From: Mycobacterium celatum
GTDB taxonomy: Bacteria; Actinomycetota; Actinomycetes; Mycobacteriales; Mycobacteriaceae
DNA: 64,000 bases
Assembly (NCBI RefSeq): GCF_002101595.1
Contig: NZ_LQOM01000028.1
Span: 1-64,000 of the forward strand
Direction of reading: 5' to 3'
The notes under the pieces are model-generated. The model made no database searches, was not told where the DNA came from, and saw only the letters and a list, made by a program, of their open reading frames with translations. The translations under genes were made by a program, and so were the position numbers. How positions within the stretch are numbered: position 1 is the stretch's first letter; every line of letters begins with the position of its first letter. Positions 7,715 to 18,630 of this stretch are shown here, in pieces.

Positions 7715-10429
7715 CTACCCGGCGTCAACTGCGACGACGCCACGCCGAATGGCGTCGATCGCGTGTTTGGCGGTGACGCTGAGGTCCGGTTGCGGGGCGG
7801 CGTTGCGGACTTGGTCGAGCAGGTCGAGCACCTGACGGCACCACCGCACGAAATCCCCTGCCGACAGCGGCGAGCCGCTGCCGTCGGCGTCCGCTGCCGT
7901 CAACGCCGCGGCCAGATCCCCGCTGCTGGCCCACCGGTAGATCGCGGCGACGAACCCGTCGTCGGGCTCACGACTCAGGGCGATCCGATGCCTCTGCTCG
8001 TCGGCGCGCAATGCCGCCGAGAGCCGCCGCGTCCGATGCAGCGCCTGCCGCAGCGGCGCGGGCACCGCATCCGCGCGCCGCGCGGGCCCGGGACCGCCGT
8101 CGCCGCGTGACTCGTAGAGCACCGACGAAAGCACCGCCGCCAGTTCGGCGGGACGCAGACCGGTCCACGCGCCGGTGCGCAGGCATTCGGCGACCAGCAG
8201 GTCGCTTTCGCTGTAGATGCGGGCCAGCAGGCGGCCGTCGTCGGTGACCCGCGGATCGCCGTCGCCGGCGCGCTGGATAAACCCGCGCTCGGTGAGCAAT
8301 CCGACAATCCGGTCGAAGGTGCGGGCCAGCGAGTTGGTGGCGGCGGCCACCTTCTTCTGCAGCTGAGCGTTGTCGCGTTCGATGCGCAGATACCGCTCGG
8401 CGACACGCATCTGGGCTTCCCGGTCGGGTGCGTGGTGCGCCGGATGACGACGCAGCTGCTGGCGCAGCGCCGCCACTTCGGGATCGACATCGGGTTCGTC
8501 GCCGCGGACGCTGCGCTTACGTCCCGACGGAATCGCCAACCCGGCCGCCGCCGACCGCAGCGCCGACGCCAGATCCCGGCGGACCCGCGGCTGGCGGTGC
8601 TCTACCCGTTTGGGCAACGTCATCGACCCGACCGGCGTCGCGGCCCCCGAGTAGTCCGCCGACGAGATCCGGCCGGCCCACCGGTGTTCGGTGAGCACCA
8701 ACGGCCGCGGGTCGGAGCTGTCCCGGTCGGATTCGAGCACCACCGCCAGCCCATTGCGGCGGCCGTGCGGGATCGTGATGATGTCGCCGCGGCGCAATGC
8801 GGCCAGCGCCTCGTTGGCGGCCTGCCGCCGCTGCAGGCGCGACGCGCGGGCCTGCGCGCGTTCGGCTTGCGAGATCTGTTCGCGCAACCGGGCATAGTCG
8901 AGGATCGGCGCGTCCTTGCCGCCGACTTCGGCGGCGATCTGCTCGAGCATTCGTTCGCCGCGCTCGATGCCGCGGACCAGGCCGACCACCGACCGGTCGG
9001 CCTGGAATTGGGCGAACGATTGTTCCAGCAGCCGGTGCGCCTGCTGGGGGCCCATCCGGTGCACCAGGTTGATCGTCATGTTGTACGACGGGTTGAACGA
9101 GCTGCGCAGCGGGAAGGTTCGGGTGGACGCCAGGCCGGCCACCTCGGCGGGTTCGATGTCGGGATGCCAGATCACCACCGCGTGGCCTTCGACGTCGATG
9201 CCGCGCCGGCCGGCCCGCCCGGTCAGCTGGGTGTACTCCCCCGGTGTCAGCGGGAGGTGCTGCTCGCCGTTGAACTTGACCAACCGTTCCAGCACCACGG
9301 TCCGGGCCGGCATGTTGATGCCCAATGCCAGTGTCTCCGTGGCGAAGACGGCCTTGATCAGCCCGGCGGTGAACAGCTCCTCGACGGTGTGCCGGAATAT
9401 CGGCAGCATGCCGGCGTGGTGGGCGGCCAGCCCGCGCAGCAGCCCCTCGCGCCACTCGTAATAGCCGAGGACGTCCAGGTCGGCGTCGGCCAGATCACCG
9501 CACCGGTGGTCGATCACCTCCGCGATCCGGGCCCGGTCCTCGTCGGTGGTCAGCCGCAACGACGACCGCAGGCATTGGGCTACGGCGGCGTCGCACCCGG
9601 CGCGGGAGAACACGAACGTGATCGCCGGCAGCAGGCCGTCGGCGTCGAGCACCCTGATCACGTCGGGCCGCGACGGCGGGCGGTACATGGTGGGGCGCCC
9701 GGGTCCCCGGCGCGGCCGCCAGTCGGCCAGCCGATCCGCCTCGCGGCGATTTGCGATGTGCCGCAACAGGTTTGGATCAACATGGGGTTTGGCACCGTCG
9801 GCGTCGTAGTCGAACAGGTCGAAAAGGCGTTTGCCGACCAGCATGTGTTGCCACAGCGGCACCGGGCGGTGTTCGTCGACCACCACCGCCGTGTCCCCGC
9901 GCACGGTTTGGATCCAGCCGCCGAACTCCTCGGCGTTGCTCACCGTTGCCGACAGGCTGACCAGACGCACCTCGTCGGGCAGATGCAGGATGACTTCTTC
10001 CCAGACCGCGCCGCGCATCCGATCAGCGAGGAAATGCACCTCGTCCATCACCACATGCGAAAGCCCTTGCAGCAGAGGCGAATCGGCGTAGAGCATGTTG
10101 CGCAGCACCTCGGTGGTCATGACCACCACCGGCGCGTTGGCGTTGACCGACAGGTCGCCGGTGAGCAATCCGATGCGGTCCTTGCCGTAGCGGGCGACGA
10201 AGTCGGTGTGCTTCTGGTTGGACAGCGCCTTGAGCGGCGTCGTGTAGAAGCATTTGCCGCCGGCGGCCAGCGCCAGGTGCACCGCGAACTCGCCGACCAC
10301 GGTCTTGCCGGCCCCGGTCGGCGCGCACACCAGCACTCCGTGGCCGCGTTCCAGCGCCGCGCACGCCTGCTGCTGGAAGGGGTCGAGGGCGAATGGCAGC
10401 TCGGCGGTGAACCGGGCCAGCTCGGTCAC
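7715..10429 (-). CDS. helY: Probable ATP-dependent DNA/RNA helicase HelY (Ski2/Mtr4-like)
   Basis: A 904-residue superfamily 2 helicase. It has the Q-motif-like LDPFQQQA, Walker A APTGAGKTVVGEFA, TTPLKALSNQK, DEVH box VMDEVHFLADR, SLSATVSN, VFSRAGCD, and motif VI QLTGRAGRRGIDVEG. The C-terminal half has the Ski2-like accessory region and a DSHCT-type helical end. From family knowledge it would unwind RNA or DNA and may support exosome-like RNA decay; this is not shown here. The GTG at 10429 was chosen because the longer frame (start at 10495) runs through the hairpin at 10445-10506. M. tuberculosis HelY is of nearly the same length. Confidence 0.92.
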   Translation of the reverse strand: MTELARFTAELPFALDPFQQQACAALERGHGVLVCAPTGAGKTVVGEFAVHLALAAGGKCFYTTPLKALSNQKHTDFVARYGKDRIGLLTGDLSVNANAPVVVMTTEVLRNMLYADSPLLQGLSHVVMDEVHFLADRMRGAVWEEVILHLPDEVRLVSLSATVSNAEEFGGWIQTVRGDTAVVVDEHRPVPLWQHMLVGKRLFDLFDYDADGAKPHVDPNLLRHIANRREADRLADWRPRRGPGRPTMYRPPSRPDVIRVLDADGLLPAITFVFSRAGCDAAVAQCLRSSLRLTTDEDRARIAEVIDHRCGDLADADLDVLGYYEWREGLLRGLAAHHAGMLPIFRHTVEELFTAGLIKAVFATETLALGINMPARTVVLERLVKFNGEQHLPLTPGEYTQLTGRAGRRGIDVEGHAVVIWHPDIEPAEVAGLASTRTFPLRSSFNPSYNMTINLVHRMGPQQAHRLLEQSFAQFQADRSVVGLVRGIERGERMLEQIAAEVGGKDAPILDYARLREQISQAERAQARASRLQRRQAANEALAALRRGDIITIPHGRRNGLAVVLESDRDSSDPRPLVLTEHRWAGRISSADYSGAATPVGSMTLPKRVEHRQPRVRRDLASALRSAAAGLAIPSGRKRSVRGDEPDVDPEVAALRQQLRRHPAHHAPDREAQMRVAERYLRIERDNAQLQKKVAAATNSLARTFDRIVGLLTERGFIQRAGDGDPRVTDDGRLLARIYSESDLLVAECLRTGAWTGLRPAELAAVLSSVLYESRGDGGPGPARRADAVPAPLRQALHRTRRLSAALRADEQRHRIALSREPDDGFVAAIYRWASSGDLAAALTAADADGSGSPLSAGDFVRWCRQVLDLLDQVRNAAPQPDLSVTAKHAIDAIRRGVVAVDAG

Positions 10430-10444
10430 GATGTCCCCGTCTCG

Positions 10445-10506
10445 CGCGAGCGTGCGCAAAACCGGTAATTCTTTCGGCGTGTCGACCGGCGACACGCACG
10501 CTCGCG
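10445..10506. terminator. 62-bp intergenic hairpin, copy 2
   Basis: CGCGAGCGTGCG pairs with CGCACGCTCGCG. It lies just downstream of the tatC stop (10517) and upstream of helY on the same strand, so it would separate the tat unit from helY. Confidence 0.72.
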
Positions 10507-10516
10507 GTAGAGGGGG

Positions 10517-11401
10517 TCAGGTGATGTCAAGGGGCGCGGCTTCGTCGTCGGGGATCGCGGTCAGCGCTTCGCGCTTGGCCTTGCGTTTGTCGTGCAGCCG
10601 GGCGATCTGGATCGCCAACTCCAACAGCAAGGTCAGCGCCGTGCCGAGCGCGAGCATCGAGAACGGGTCGGATCCGGGCGTGAAGATCGCCGCAAAGCAG
10701 AACATCGCGAAGATCAGGCCGCGGCGCCACGACCGCAGGCGCGCATAGCTCAGCACTCCGACCAGGTTGAGCATCACGATCAGCAGCGGGAATTCGAAGC
10801 TCACCCCGAACACCAGCAGCAGGTTGATCAGGAAACCGAAATAGCGGTCCCCGGACAGCGCGGTCACCTGCACGTCGCTGCCGACGGTCAACAGGAAGTG
10901 CAACGCCTTGGACAACACCAGGTAGGCCAGCACCGCGCCGGCGACGAACAGCATCGCGGCCGGGATCACGAACGCCACCGCGAAGCGGCGCTCCTTGCGA
11001 TAGAGGCCCGGGGTGATGAACGCCCACAGCTGGTAGAGCCACATCGGGCAGGCCATCACGATGCCGGCGGTCAGCCCGACCTTGAGCCGCAGCATGAACT
11101 GGTCGAACGGCGCGGTGGCCAACAGCCGGCACCGCCCGTCGGCGCTGATGTCCGCGCGGGCCGAGGCCGGCAGTGCGCAGTAGGGGTGGCGCAGCCACTC
11201 GCCGAGGCTTTCCAGCCCGAACAGCGAGTGCGAGTACCACACGAATCCCAGCGCCGTGGTGAGCACGATCGTGCCCAGCGAGATGAGCAGCCGGGTGCGC
11301 AGCTCGGTGAGATGGTCGACGAGCGACATCGTGCCGTCTGGGTTGGTACGGCTGCGCCGCAGGCGCGGGTCGAGCTTCCGCAGGAGTCTGGTGGTGCGCA
11401 C
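10517..11401 (-). CDS. tatC: Sec-independent protein translocase TatC
   Basis: Integral membrane receptor of the twin-arginine pathway, which exports folded proteins. The 294-residue protein has the conserved N-terminal [15 protein letters not shown] segment (from about residue 25) that binds twin-arginine signals. Six membrane spans follow, with [31 protein letters not shown] and the GVSFEFPL(L)IVMLNLVG loop. The C-terminal tail is short and charged. The GTG start at 11401 gives the basic N-terminus seen in mycobacteria. It lies 52 bp downstream of tatA, presumably co-transcribed, and is followed by a terminator-like hairpin. Confidence 0.96.
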   Translation of the reverse strand: MRTTRLLRKLDPRLRRSRTNPDGTMSLVDHLTELRTRLLISLGTIVLTTALGFVWYSHSLFGLESLGEWLRHPYCALPASARADISADGRCRLLATAPFDQFMLRLKVGLTAGIVMACPMWLYQLWAFITPGLYRKERRFAVAFVIPAAMLFVAGAVLAYLVLSKALHFLLTVGSDVQVTALSGDRYFGFLINLLLVFGVSFEFPLLIVMLNLVGVLSYARLRSWRRGLIFAMFCFAAIFTPGSDPFSMLALGTALTLLLELAIQIARLHDKRKAKREALTAIPDDEAAPLDIT

Positions 11402-11453
11402 GGTCAGTCAGACGACGCGTGCGGAGTGTCCGCACGCAAGGGTCGACGGCAGG

Positions 11454-11684
11454 CTAGCTCGACCGTCCGTCGGCCGCAGGCGGCTCGACGCGCTCCGACT
11501 GCACCGATGTGGGGCCGGCAGGAGATTCCGACTTGTTCTCGTTCTGCAGTTCACGGACCTCGGACTTGAAGATTCGCAACGACTTGCCTAGCGAACGCGC
11601 CGCGTCGGGGAGCCGCTTGGCACCGAACAGCACCACGACCACGACGGCCAGGATCAGCCAGTGCCACGGACTAAGACTGCCCAC
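11454..11684 (-). CDS. tatA: Sec-independent protein translocase TatA
   Basis: Small pore-forming component of the twin-arginine translocase. The 76-residue protein starts [20 protein letters not shown] (membrane helix). The [18 protein letters not shown] hinge and amphipathic helix follow, then a charged tail [16 protein letters not shown]. The GTG at 11684 is preceded by GGAGG with 8-nt spacing, which fixes the start. Adjacent to tatC in the same orientation as in M. tuberculosis Rv2094c-Rv2093c. Confidence 0.95.
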   Translation of the reverse strand: MGSLSPWHWLILAVVVVVLFGAKRLPDAARSLGKSLRIFKSEVRELQNENKSESPAGPTSVQSERVEPPAADGRSS

Positions 11685-11713
11685 TTTGGTTACCTCCAGA
11701 CGTTCACCCGATG

Positions 11714-12673
11714 CTACCGCGCCGCGGCCTGGTAGGCCTCCAGCGCCGCGGCCGCGGCATCGCGCACCCGCTGGGCGAGCGCCTCGGGTGCCAGCACCCG
11801 CACGGCCGGGCCCAGCCCCAGCACCAGGCGGGTCATCCAGTCGTCGGAGGCGTACGTCATCGCCGCCTCGCAGTACCCGTCGGGCAGCTCGCGCAGGAGC
11901 CGCATCGGGTAGTAGTCGAACATCCACGACGCCGACGGCGCCAGCCGCAGCGTGGCCGACGGCAGCGACGGGTCGGCGTCGAACAGCGAGGTGTCCGGCG
12001 GCGCCGCCAGCGCCGGTTGCGGCGGCGCCGAGGGCTCGTCGAGCACCTGCGCGTCGACGATGCGGTCGAACCGGAACAGCCGCACCCCCTCGGCCTCCCG
12101 CGACCACGCCTCCAGGTAGCTGTGGTCGCCGACCAGCACCACCCGGATGGGGTCGACGACCCGGGTGGACAGCGTGTCGTGCGAGGCGGCGTAGTAGTCG
12201 ATCGTCAGCGCGCGCTTGGTGCGCACCGCGGTGCGCACGGCGGCGGCGGCCTCGCTCTCCGCCGGCGCCGGCTCGTCGACGGCCCCGGAACCCCGCGCGG
12301 CAACGCCGGCAGCGGTTTCGATCTTGGCGATCGCGCTGCGGGCCGCCTCCGGGTCGACCACACCAGGGATGTCGGCCAGTGCCCTCAGCGCCACCAGCAA
12401 CACGGTGGCCTCTGGCGACGACAACCGCAGCGGCTTGTCCACCCCCGCCGAGAAGGTCACCTCGATGGTGTCGCCGGAGAAGTCGAAGTCGATCAAATCA
12501 CCCGGGTAGTACCCGGGAAGGCCGCACACCCACAGCTGTTTGAGGTCTTCGTCGAGCTGCTCGAGCGACACACCCAGGTCGGCGGCGGCCTCCGCGCGCG
12601 TGATCCGCGGGTTGGCCTGGAAGTACGGCACCATGTTGAGCAGCCGCACCAGCCGCGTCGAAACGGGGGTCAT
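11714..12673 (-). CDS. pafC: WYL-domain transcriptional regulator PafC
   Basis: PafB and PafC form a heteromeric activator of the LexA/RecA-independent mycobacterial DNA-damage response. The 319-residue protein has an N-terminal winged-helix part ([31 protein letters not shown]), a middle WYL domain ([37 protein letters not shown]) and a C-terminal WCX extension. It overlaps pafB by 4 nt, so the two are co-translated. The gene belongs to the pafA-pafB-pafC operon next to the proteasome genes, although its own role is in DNA repair control. Confidence 0.95.
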   Translation of the reverse strand: MTPVSTRLVRLLNMVPYFQANPRITRAEAAADLGVSLEQLDEDLKQLWVCGLPGYYPGDLIDFDFSGDTIEVTFSAGVDKPLRLSSPEATVLLVALRALADIPGVVDPEAARSAIAKIETAAGVAARGSGAVDEPAPAESEAAAAVRTAVRTKRALTIDYYAASHDTLSTRVVDPIRVVLVGDHSYLEAWSREAEGVRLFRFDRIVDAQVLDEPSAPPQPALAAPPDTSLFDADPSLPSATLRLAPSASWMFDYYPMRLLRELPDGYCEAAMTYASDDWMTRLVLGLGPAVRVLAPEALAQRVRDAAAAALEAYQAAAR

Positions 12674-13659
12674 ACCGACACCTCAGCCTGGGCCCGCAGC
12701 CGCGCGAGCACGTCGTCGCGCAGCGACTGCGGGTCCAGCACGACGGCGTCGGCGCCGCACCCGGTGATCTCCTGAGCCAGCCGGTCAGTGGATCCGAGCT
12801 CGAGTTCGATCACCTCGCCGTCCCGGCCCGCCAATTGTCTTGGGCCCACGGCTTTTCCGGCACGCCGCAGCGCAGTGCACCGTCCGTCGGCCACCCACAC
12901 CCGGGCCCGCAGGCCGGTCGGCGCGTCGGACACCGTCTCCGTCACGATCGCGCGCAGGTTCACCCCCTCGGGCCGGCTGACCGCACCGGGCGGGCCGATT
13001 GGTGTGACCGGGTCGCCGATCCGCGACAGCCGAAACACCCGGGTGGCGTCGCGGTCGCGGTCATGCCCGACCAGATACCAGCGCCCCTTTTCGGTGACCA
13101 CACCCCATGGTTCGACGGTGCGGACGGTGTAGGGGTCGGCGCGCGACGGCCGGTGCGGGAACTGCACGACCCGGCCGGCGTCGATCGCCGACAGCAGGGC
13201 TCCCAGACTGTCCTCCGAGCCGCGGACCCCGCCCAGTCTGGCCGGCGATGCGATGGTCACGGGAGCGTCGGGGTCGACGTCCACCCCGGCGGCGCGCAGC
13301 TTGAGCAGCGCGCCCTGCGTGGCGGTGACCAGTTCGGGCGACTCCCACAGCTGGGTGGCGACCGCCACCGCGGCGGCCTCTTCGGGGGTCAGCTCGACGG
13401 GCGGCAGCGCGTACGCGTCGCGGTTGATGCGGTAGCCCTCGACGGGGTCGAAGGCCGACACCTTGCCGGTTTCCAGCGGGATGCCGAGATCGCGCAACTC
13501 GTTCTTGTCGCGCTCGAACATCCGCGAGAACGCTTCGTCGCTGGGGCTGTCACCGTAGCCGGCGACGCTGGACCTGATCTTCTCGGCGGTCAGGTAGCCG
13601 CGGGCCGACAACAACGCGATGACAAGGTTCATCAGCCGTTCGACTTTGGAGGTCGCCAC
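12670..13659 (-). CDS. pafB: WYL-domain transcriptional regulator PafB
   Basis: Partner of PafC. The 329-residue protein starts MATSKVERLMNLVIALLSARGYLTAEKI, a winged helix-turn-helix. It continues with FERDKNELRDLGIPLETGK, a linker, a WYL domain at about 155-225 (VVQFPHRPSRADPYTVRTVEPWG and GRWYLVGHDRDRDATRVFRLSRI) and a C-terminal WCX domain. Only 9 bp separate it from pafA upstream and it overlaps pafC by 4 nt. Confidence 0.95.
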   Translation of the reverse strand: MATSKVERLMNLVIALLSARGYLTAEKIRSSVAGYGDSPSDEAFSRMFERDKNELRDLGIPLETGKVSAFDPVEGYRINRDAYALPPVELTPEEAAAVAVATQLWESPELVTATQGALLKLRAAGVDVDPDAPVTIASPARLGGVRGSEDSLGALLSAIDAGRVVQFPHRPSRADPYTVRTVEPWGVVTEKGRWYLVGHDRDRDATRVFRLSRIGDPVTPIGPPGAVSRPEGVNLRAIVTETVSDAPTGLRARVWVADGRCTALRRAGKAVGPRQLAGRDGEVIELELGSTDRLAQEITGCGADAVVLDPQSLRDDVLARLRAQAEVSV

Positions 13660-13668
13660 GGGCCCAAG

Positions 13669-15027
13669 CTACATGCTGGCGATCAGCCGCTTGACCCGCT
13701 CGTCGACCGACCGGAACGGGTCCTTGCACAGCACGGTCCGCTGCGCCTGGTCGTTGAGTTTGAGGTGCACCCAGTCGACGGTGAAGTCGCGGCCGGCGGC
13801 CTGTGCAGCGCTGATGAATTCGCCGCGCAGCCGGGCCCGGGTGGTCTGCGGCGGGCGGTCGACCGCTTCCTCGATTTCCTCGTCGGTGGTGATCCGGGCC
13901 GCCAGGCCCTTGCGCTGCAGCAGATCGAACACGCCGCGGCCGCGCTTGATGTCGTGGTAGGCGAGGTCGAGCTGGGCGATCTTGGGGTCGGACAGCTCCA
14001 TGTCGTAGCGGTCCTGGTAGCGCTGGAACAGCTTGCGTTTGATCACCCAGTCGATTTCGGTGTCGACCTTGGCGAAGTCCTGGCTTTCCACGGCGTCGAG
14101 CTGACGTCCCCACAGGTCGACGACCTGCTCGATCTGCGCGTTGGGCTCCCGGGTCTGCAGGTGCTCGACAGCGCGCGCGTAGTACTCCCGCTGGATGTCC
14201 AGCGCGCTGGCCTGCCGCCCGCCGGCAAGCCGCACCGGGCGGCGGCCGGTGATGTCGTGGCTGACCTCGCGGATCGCGCGGATCGGGTTGTCCAGCGAGA
14301 AGTCACGGAACGCCACCCCGGCTTCGATCATCTCCAGCACCAGCGCGGCGGTGCCGACCTTGAGCATGGTGGTGGTCTCGCACATGTTGGAGTCGCCGAC
14401 GATGACGTGCAGGCGGCGGTACTTCTCGGCGTCGGCGTGCGGCTCGTCGCGCGTATTGATGATGGGCCGTGACCGGGTCGTCGCGCTGGAGACGCCCTCC
14501 CAGATGTGCTCGGCGCGCTGGGAGAGACAGAACGTGGCGGCCTTGGGGGTCTGCAGCACCTTGCCGGCCCCGCAGATCAGCTGACGGGTGACCAGGAACG
14601 GGAGCAGCACGTCGGAGATCCGGGAGAACTCGCCGGCCCGCACGATCAGGTAATTCTCGTGGCAGCCGTAGGAGTTGCCGGCCGAGTCGGTGTTGTTCTT
14701 GAACAGGTAGATGTCGCCGCCGATGCCCTCGTCGGCCAGCCGCTGCTCGGCGTCGACCAGCAGGTCCTCCAGCACCCGCTCCCCGGCGCGGTCATGGGTG
14801 ACCAGCTGCACCAGGCTGTCGCATTCGGCGGTCGCGTACTCGGGGTGGCTGCCCACGTCCAGGTACAGCCGCGCGCCGTTGCGCAGGAAAACGTTCGAAC
14901 TGCGGCCCCAGGACACCACCCGGCGGAACAGGTAACGGGCGACCTCGTCGGGGCTCAGGCGGCGATGGCCGTGAAACGTGCAGGTGACACCGAACTCGGT
15001 CTCGATGCCCATAATTCGCCGCTGCAC
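13669..15027 (-). CDS. pafA: Pup--protein ligase PafA
   Basis: PafA joins the C-terminal glutamate of deamidated Pup to lysines of target proteins using ATP. The 452-residue protein has the glutamine-synthetase-like fold: [11 protein letters not shown] carries the catalytic metal-binding glutamate/aspartate strand, then [22 protein letters not shown], the [22 protein letters not shown] loop and [28 protein letters not shown]. Length equals that of the M. tuberculosis enzyme. It is the first gene of pafA-pafB-pafC and lies 66 bp downstream of prcA. Confidence 0.97.
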   Translation of the reverse strand: MQRRIMGIETEFGVTCTFHGHRRLSPDEVARYLFRRVVSWGRSSNVFLRNGARLYLDVGSHPEYATAECDSLVQLVTHDRAGERVLEDLLVDAEQRLADEGIGGDIYLFKNNTDSAGNSYGCHENYLIVRAGEFSRISDVLLPFLVTRQLICGAGKVLQTPKAATFCLSQRAEHIWEGVSSATTRSRPIINTRDEPHADAEKYRRLHVIVGDSNMCETTTMLKVGTAALVLEMIEAGVAFRDFSLDNPIRAIREVSHDITGRRPVRLAGGRQASALDIQREYYARAVEHLQTREPNAQIEQVVDLWGRQLDAVESQDFAKVDTEIDWVIKRKLFQRYQDRYDMELSDPKIAQLDLAYHDIKRGRGVFDLLQRKGLAARITTDEEIEEAVDRPPQTTRARLRGEFISAAQAAGRDFTVDWVHLKLNDQAQRTVLCKDPFRSVDERVKRLIASM

Positions 15028-15093
15028 GATTCGAGCGTACTGGTATCCGGGCGCGACGGTACGGGAGGCGCGCTTTGTGAGCAGCTGTCGGCT

Positions 15094-15852
15094 CTATTTG
15101 CCGTCCGATTTCGATTTACCCGACCCCGACTTCCCCGACGACGAATCCGGCTTGGGCAGCAGCGCCTCCAGCGCCGACCCGGTGATCCGCCGGAATGCGC
15201 GCCGGGGCCGGTTGGCGTCCAGAATGGCCACCTCCAGCATGGAGACCCCGAGGCTGGGCTGGTCGCCGCCGTTGCTGCTGCCCGCCCGCAGCGCACTCAC
15301 CGCGATCCGGACCGCGTCGGCCAGGTCGGCGTTCTCTGCGTAGGAGTCCTTCAGCGCGTTGGCGATCGGCTCCGTCGTTCCGCCCATCACCACGAAATGC
15401 GGCTCGTCGTTGATCGAACCGTCGTACGTGATCCGGTACAGCTCAGGGGGTTTGGACTCGCCGTAGTGAGCGACCTCGGCCACGCACAGCTCGACCTCGT
15501 AGGGCTTGGCCTGCTCGGTGAAAATGGTGCCCAGGGTCTGCGCGTAGACGTTGGCCAGTTGGCGGCCGGTGACGTCGCGGCGGTCGTAGGCGTAACCGCG
15601 GGTGTCGGCGAATTGGATTCCGCCGCGCCGCAAGTTGTCGAATTCGTTGAACTTGCCCGCGGCGGCGAAACCGACCCGGTCGTAGAGCTCGCTGATCTTC
15701 TGCAGCGACCGCGACGGGTTCTCGGCGACGAACAGCACACCACCGGCGTAGGCCAGCGCCACCACGCTGCGGCCCCGGGCGATGCCTTTGCGCGCGAGCT
15801 CGCTGCGCTCCCGCATCGCCTGCTCGGGCGAGATGAAGTACGGAAAGCTCAT
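15094..15852 (-). CDS. prcA: Proteasome alpha subunit PrcA
   Basis: Forms the outer rings of the 20S core and controls substrate entry. The 252-residue protein begins [29 protein letters not shown], the gating N-terminus and H0 helix of mycobacterial alpha subunits. The Ntn-fold body follows, and the tail is low-complexity Ser/Lys/Gly. It lacks the N-terminal nucleophile Thr, as expected for alpha. It overlaps prcB by 4 nt. Confidence 0.97.
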   Translation of the reverse strand: MSFPYFISPEQAMRERSELARKGIARGRSVVALAYAGGVLFVAENPSRSLQKISELYDRVGFAAAGKFNEFDNLRRGGIQFADTRGYAYDRRDVTGRQLANVYAQTLGTIFTEQAKPYEVELCVAEVAHYGESKPPELYRITYDGSINDEPHFVVMGGTTEPIANALKDSYAENADLADAVRIAVSALRAGSSNGGDQPSLGVSMLEVAILDANRPRRAFRRITGSALEALLPKPDSSSGKSGSGKSKSDGK

Positions 15853-16733
15853 GAGTCAGTCCGCTTTGCATCGGGGCCGAAAGTGTCTGCGCGCGAACGA
15901 CTTTCGATGACCTCCCGGGCCAGCTCGGCAATGCGCTGCTCGGGGACCTCGACCGCGCCGTCGGCGCCGATGGTGACCGCGGTCGGGAAGATGCCGCGGA
16001 CCAGATCCGGGCCGCCGGTGGCCGAGTCGTCGTCGGCCGCGTCATAGAGCGCTTCGACGGCCACCCGCAGCGCCGAATCGCCATCGGTCACCTGCGAATA
16101 CAGCTTCTTCATCGACGAGTTGGCGAAGATCGACCCCGAGCCGACGGACTTGTAGCCCTCCTCTTCGAGGTTCCAGCCGCCGGCCGCGTCGAACGACACG
16201 ATGCGGCCCGCTTTCTCCGGGTCGGGGTCGCCGAGGTCGTAGCCCACCAGCAACGGCAGCGCCACCAGACCCTGCATCGCCGCACCCAGGTTGCCGCGCA
16301 CCATGATCGCCAGCCGATTGACCTTGCCGGCGAACGTCAGCGGCACGCCTTCCAGCTTCTCGTAATGCTCGAGTTCGACCGCGTAGAGCCGGGCGAACTC
16401 GACGGCGATCGCGGCGGTGCCGGCGATGCCGGTGGCGGTGTAGTCGTCGGTGATGTAAACCTTCTGCACGTCGCGCCCGGCGATCATGTTGCCCTGCGTC
16501 GAGCGGCGGTCTCCGGCGATGACGACCCCACCCGGGTATTTCAGCGCGACGATCGTGGTGCCGTGCGGCAGCTGGTTGCCGGCGGCGGGTTCGGCGCTAC
16601 CGGCACCCACCGGCAGCAACTCGGGCGCCTGGCGACGCAGAAAGTCAGCGAACGAGGACAGGTCTACAGGGTTGGCGGGAATTCCGGGAAGTGCTGAGTT
16701 GGTGGCCAGGCGATCGCGAAACGGCCAGGTCAC
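15849..16733 (-). CDS. prcB: Proteasome beta subunit PrcB
   Basis: Catalytic subunit of the 20S core. The 294-residue precursor has a propeptide ending LPHG, followed by the nucleophile Thr59 in [21 protein letters not shown]. Self-cleavage at G58/T59 would expose it. The catalytic Asp (GDRR) and Lys (MVRGN region/VNRLAI) strands of the beta fold are present. The 4-nt overlaps with pup upstream and prcA downstream indicate a tightly coupled pup-prcB-prcA operon. Confidence 0.97.
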   Translation of the reverse strand: MTWPFRDRLATNSALPGIPANPVDLSSFADFLRRQAPELLPVGAGSAEPAAGNQLPHGTTIVALKYPGGVVIAGDRRSTQGNMIAGRDVQKVYITDDYTATGIAGTAAIAVEFARLYAVELEHYEKLEGVPLTFAGKVNRLAIMVRGNLGAAMQGLVALPLLVGYDLGDPDPEKAGRIVSFDAAGGWNLEEEGYKSVGSGSIFANSSMKKLYSQVTDGDSALRVAVEALYDAADDDSATGGPDLVRGIFPTAVTIGADGAVEVPEQRIAELAREVIESRSRADTFGPDAKRTDS

Positions 16734-16924
16734 TGGCCGCCCTTTTGGACGTACGCGCGCACGAAGTCCTCGGCGTTCTCTTCCAGAACGTCGTCGATCT
16801 CGTCGAGCAGGTCGTCGGTTTCCTCGGTGAGCTTCTCGCGACGCTCCTGGCCCGCGGCTGTGCTGGCGGTCAGGTCGTCATCGTCGCCGCCGCCACCGCC
16901 GCGCTTGGTCTGCTCCTGAGCCAT
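16730..16924 (-). CDS. pup: Prokaryotic ubiquitin-like protein Pup
   Basis: Small disordered tag protein, 64 residues, ending in GGQ. The C-terminal Gln must be deamidated to Glu by Dop before ligation by PafA. It has an acidic middle (DDDD), the helix region [24 protein letters not shown] that binds the Mpa coiled coil, and the YVQKGGQ end. It overlaps prcB by 4 nt and lies downstream of dop by 95 bp. Confidence 0.98.
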   Translation of the reverse strand: MAQEQTKRGGGGGDDDDLTASTAAGQERREKLTEETDDLLDEIDDVLEENAEDFVRAYVQKGGQ

Positions 16925-17019
16925 CGCTGCCTCCTGCTATGTCATCGGCGGCGCATTACACGCGCGCCGGTCTTTCTACCCTACCGGTCGACACCGAGTC
17001 TTTTCCGACCTAACGACGC

Positions 17020-18516
17020 TCAGGTCGTCAGTTGTTCCACCAGTTCCGCGGCGCTGTCCACCGAGTCCAGCAGCGCGCCGACGTGCGCCTTGCTGCCGCG
17101 CAGCGGCTCCAGCGTCGGGATGCGGACCAGCGAGTCGCCGCCGAGGTCGAAGATCACCGAGTCCCAACTGGCCGCCGCGATGTCGGCGCCGAACCGGCGC
17201 AGGCACTCCCCGCGGAAGTACGCCCGGGTGTCCGTCGGCGGGTTGTCCACCGCATTGAGCACCTGTTGCTCGGTGACCAACCGCTTCATCGAACCGCGCG
17301 CCACCAGCCGGTTGTAGAGACCCTTGTCCAGCCGGACGTCGGAATACTGCAGGTCGACCAGATGCAGCCGCGGCGCCGACCAGCTCAGGTTTTCCCGGTG
17401 CCGGAAGCCCTCGAGGATGCGCAGCTTGGCGGGCCAGTCCAGCAGCTCAGCGCAGTCCATCGGGTCGCGTTCGAGTAGGTCGAGCACGTTCGCCCAGGTC
17501 TGCACGATGTCGGCGGCGCGCGGGTCCGGGTCGCGGGAGTCGACCAGTTTGGCCACCCGGTCCAGGTAAATCCGTTGCAGCGCAAGGGCGGTCAGTTCGC
17601 GGCCGTCGGCCAGCGCGACGGGGGTGCGCAGCGACGGGTCCCGGCTGATGGCGTGCACGGCGTGCACCGGGCGCGCCAGCGCCAGATCGGTCAGGTCGAT
17701 TCCTTCTTCGATCAGGTCGAGCACCAGCGCGGTGGTGCCCAGCTTCAGATACGTCGAGGTTTCGGCGAGGTTGGCGTCGCCGATGATGACGTGCAGCCGC
17801 CGGTAGCGGTCGGCGTCGGCGTGCGGCTCGTCGCGGGTGTTGATGATGCCGCGTTTGAGCGTGGTTTCCAGCCCGACCTCGACCTCGATGTAGTCGGCGC
17901 GCTGCGAGAGCTGAAAGCCCGGCTCGTCACCGGACGGCCCGATGCCGACCCGCCCGGAGCCGGTGACCACCTGCCGGGACACCAGAAACGGGGTCAGGCC
18001 GGCGATGATGGCCGAGAACGGCGTCTGGCGGCTCATCAGGTAGTTCTCGTGCGACCCGTAGGAGGCGCCCTTGCCGTCGACGTTGTTTTTGTACAGCTGC
18101 AGCTTGGCCGCCCCGGGCACGCTGGCAACGTGGCGGGCGGCGGCCTCCATCACCCGCTCGCCGGCCTTGTCCCAGATCACCGCGTCGAGTGGGTCGGTGC
18201 ATTCCGGCGCGGAATACTCCGGGTGCGCGTGGTCGACGTAGAGCCGTGCGCCGTTGGTCAGGATCATGTTGGCGGCGCCCACCTCGTCGGCGTCGACCAC
18301 GGGCGGCGGACCGGCCGAGCGGCTCAGGTCGAAACCACGGGCGTCGCGCAGCGGCGACTCCACCTCGTAGTCCCAGCGGGTGCGTTTGGCGCGCTGGATG
18401 CCCGCGGCGGCGGCATAGGCCAGCACCGCCTGCGTCGAGGTGAGGATCGGGTTCGCGGTCGGGTCTGACGGCGACGAAATGCCGTACTCGACCTCGGTCC
18501 CGATAATCCGTTGCAT
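17020..18516 (-). CDS. dop: Deamidase of Pup / depupylase Dop
   Basis: Dop deamidates PupGln to PupGlu and removes Pup from conjugates. The 498-residue protein is homologous to Paf[24 protein letters not shown] at the N-terminus, an [24 protein letters not shown] segment, [18 protein letters not shown] and [29 protein letters not shown] Dop-specific insertion around residues 40-70 ([24 protein letters not shown]) distinguishes it from PafA. The hairpin at 18560-18621 separates it from mpa. Confidence 0.96.
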   Translation of the reverse strand: MQRIIGTEVEYGISSPSDPTANPILTSTQAVLAYAAAAGIQRAKRTRWDYEVESPLRDARGFDLSRSAGPPPVVDADEVGAANMILTNGARLYVDHAHPEYSAPECTDPLDAVIWDKAGERVMEAAARHVASVPGAAKLQLYKNNVDGKGASYGSHENYLMSRQTPFSAIIAGLTPFLVSRQVVTGSGRVGIGPSGDEPGFQLSQRADYIEVEVGLETTLKRGIINTRDEPHADADRYRRLHVIIGDANLAETSTYLKLGTTALVLDLIEEGIDLTDLALARPVHAVHAISRDPSLRTPVALADGRELTALALQRIYLDRVAKLVDSRDPDPRAADIVQTWANVLDLLERDPMDCAELLDWPAKLRILEGFRHRENLSWSAPRLHLVDLQYSDVRLDKGLYNRLVARGSMKRLVTEQQVLNAVDNPPTDTRAYFRGECLRRFGADIAAASWDSVIFDLGGDSLVRIPTLEPLRGSKAHVGALLDSVDSAAELVEQLTT

Positions 18517-18559
18517 GACCTAAAGACTAGAGGGATGACGATGCGGGCGTTGTCTTGGC

Positions 18560-18621
18560 CGTGAGCGTGCGCAAAACCGGTAGTTCTTCCGGCGTGTCGA
18601 CCGGCGACACGCACACTCGCC
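18560..18621. terminator. 62-bp intergenic hairpin, copy 3
   Basis: CGTGAGCGTGCG pairs with CGCACACTCGCC, a slightly decayed copy of the family. It lies 10 bp downstream of the mpa stop and 44 bp before dop. Confidence 0.7.
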
Positions 18622-18630
18622 GGGGACGGG

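Noticed and set aside
8432-10468. 678-codon plus-strand ORF opposite helY
   Set aside because: It lacks any recognisable motif, has the composition of an antisense frame in GC-rich DNA, and helY on the other strand has all helicase motifs.
10430-10495. Upstream start for helY reading MSPVDTPKELPVLR
   Set aside because: The peptide is encoded by the 62-bp hairpin. A similar MSPVDT peptide appears in front of hisE for the same reason, so neither is a real N-terminus.
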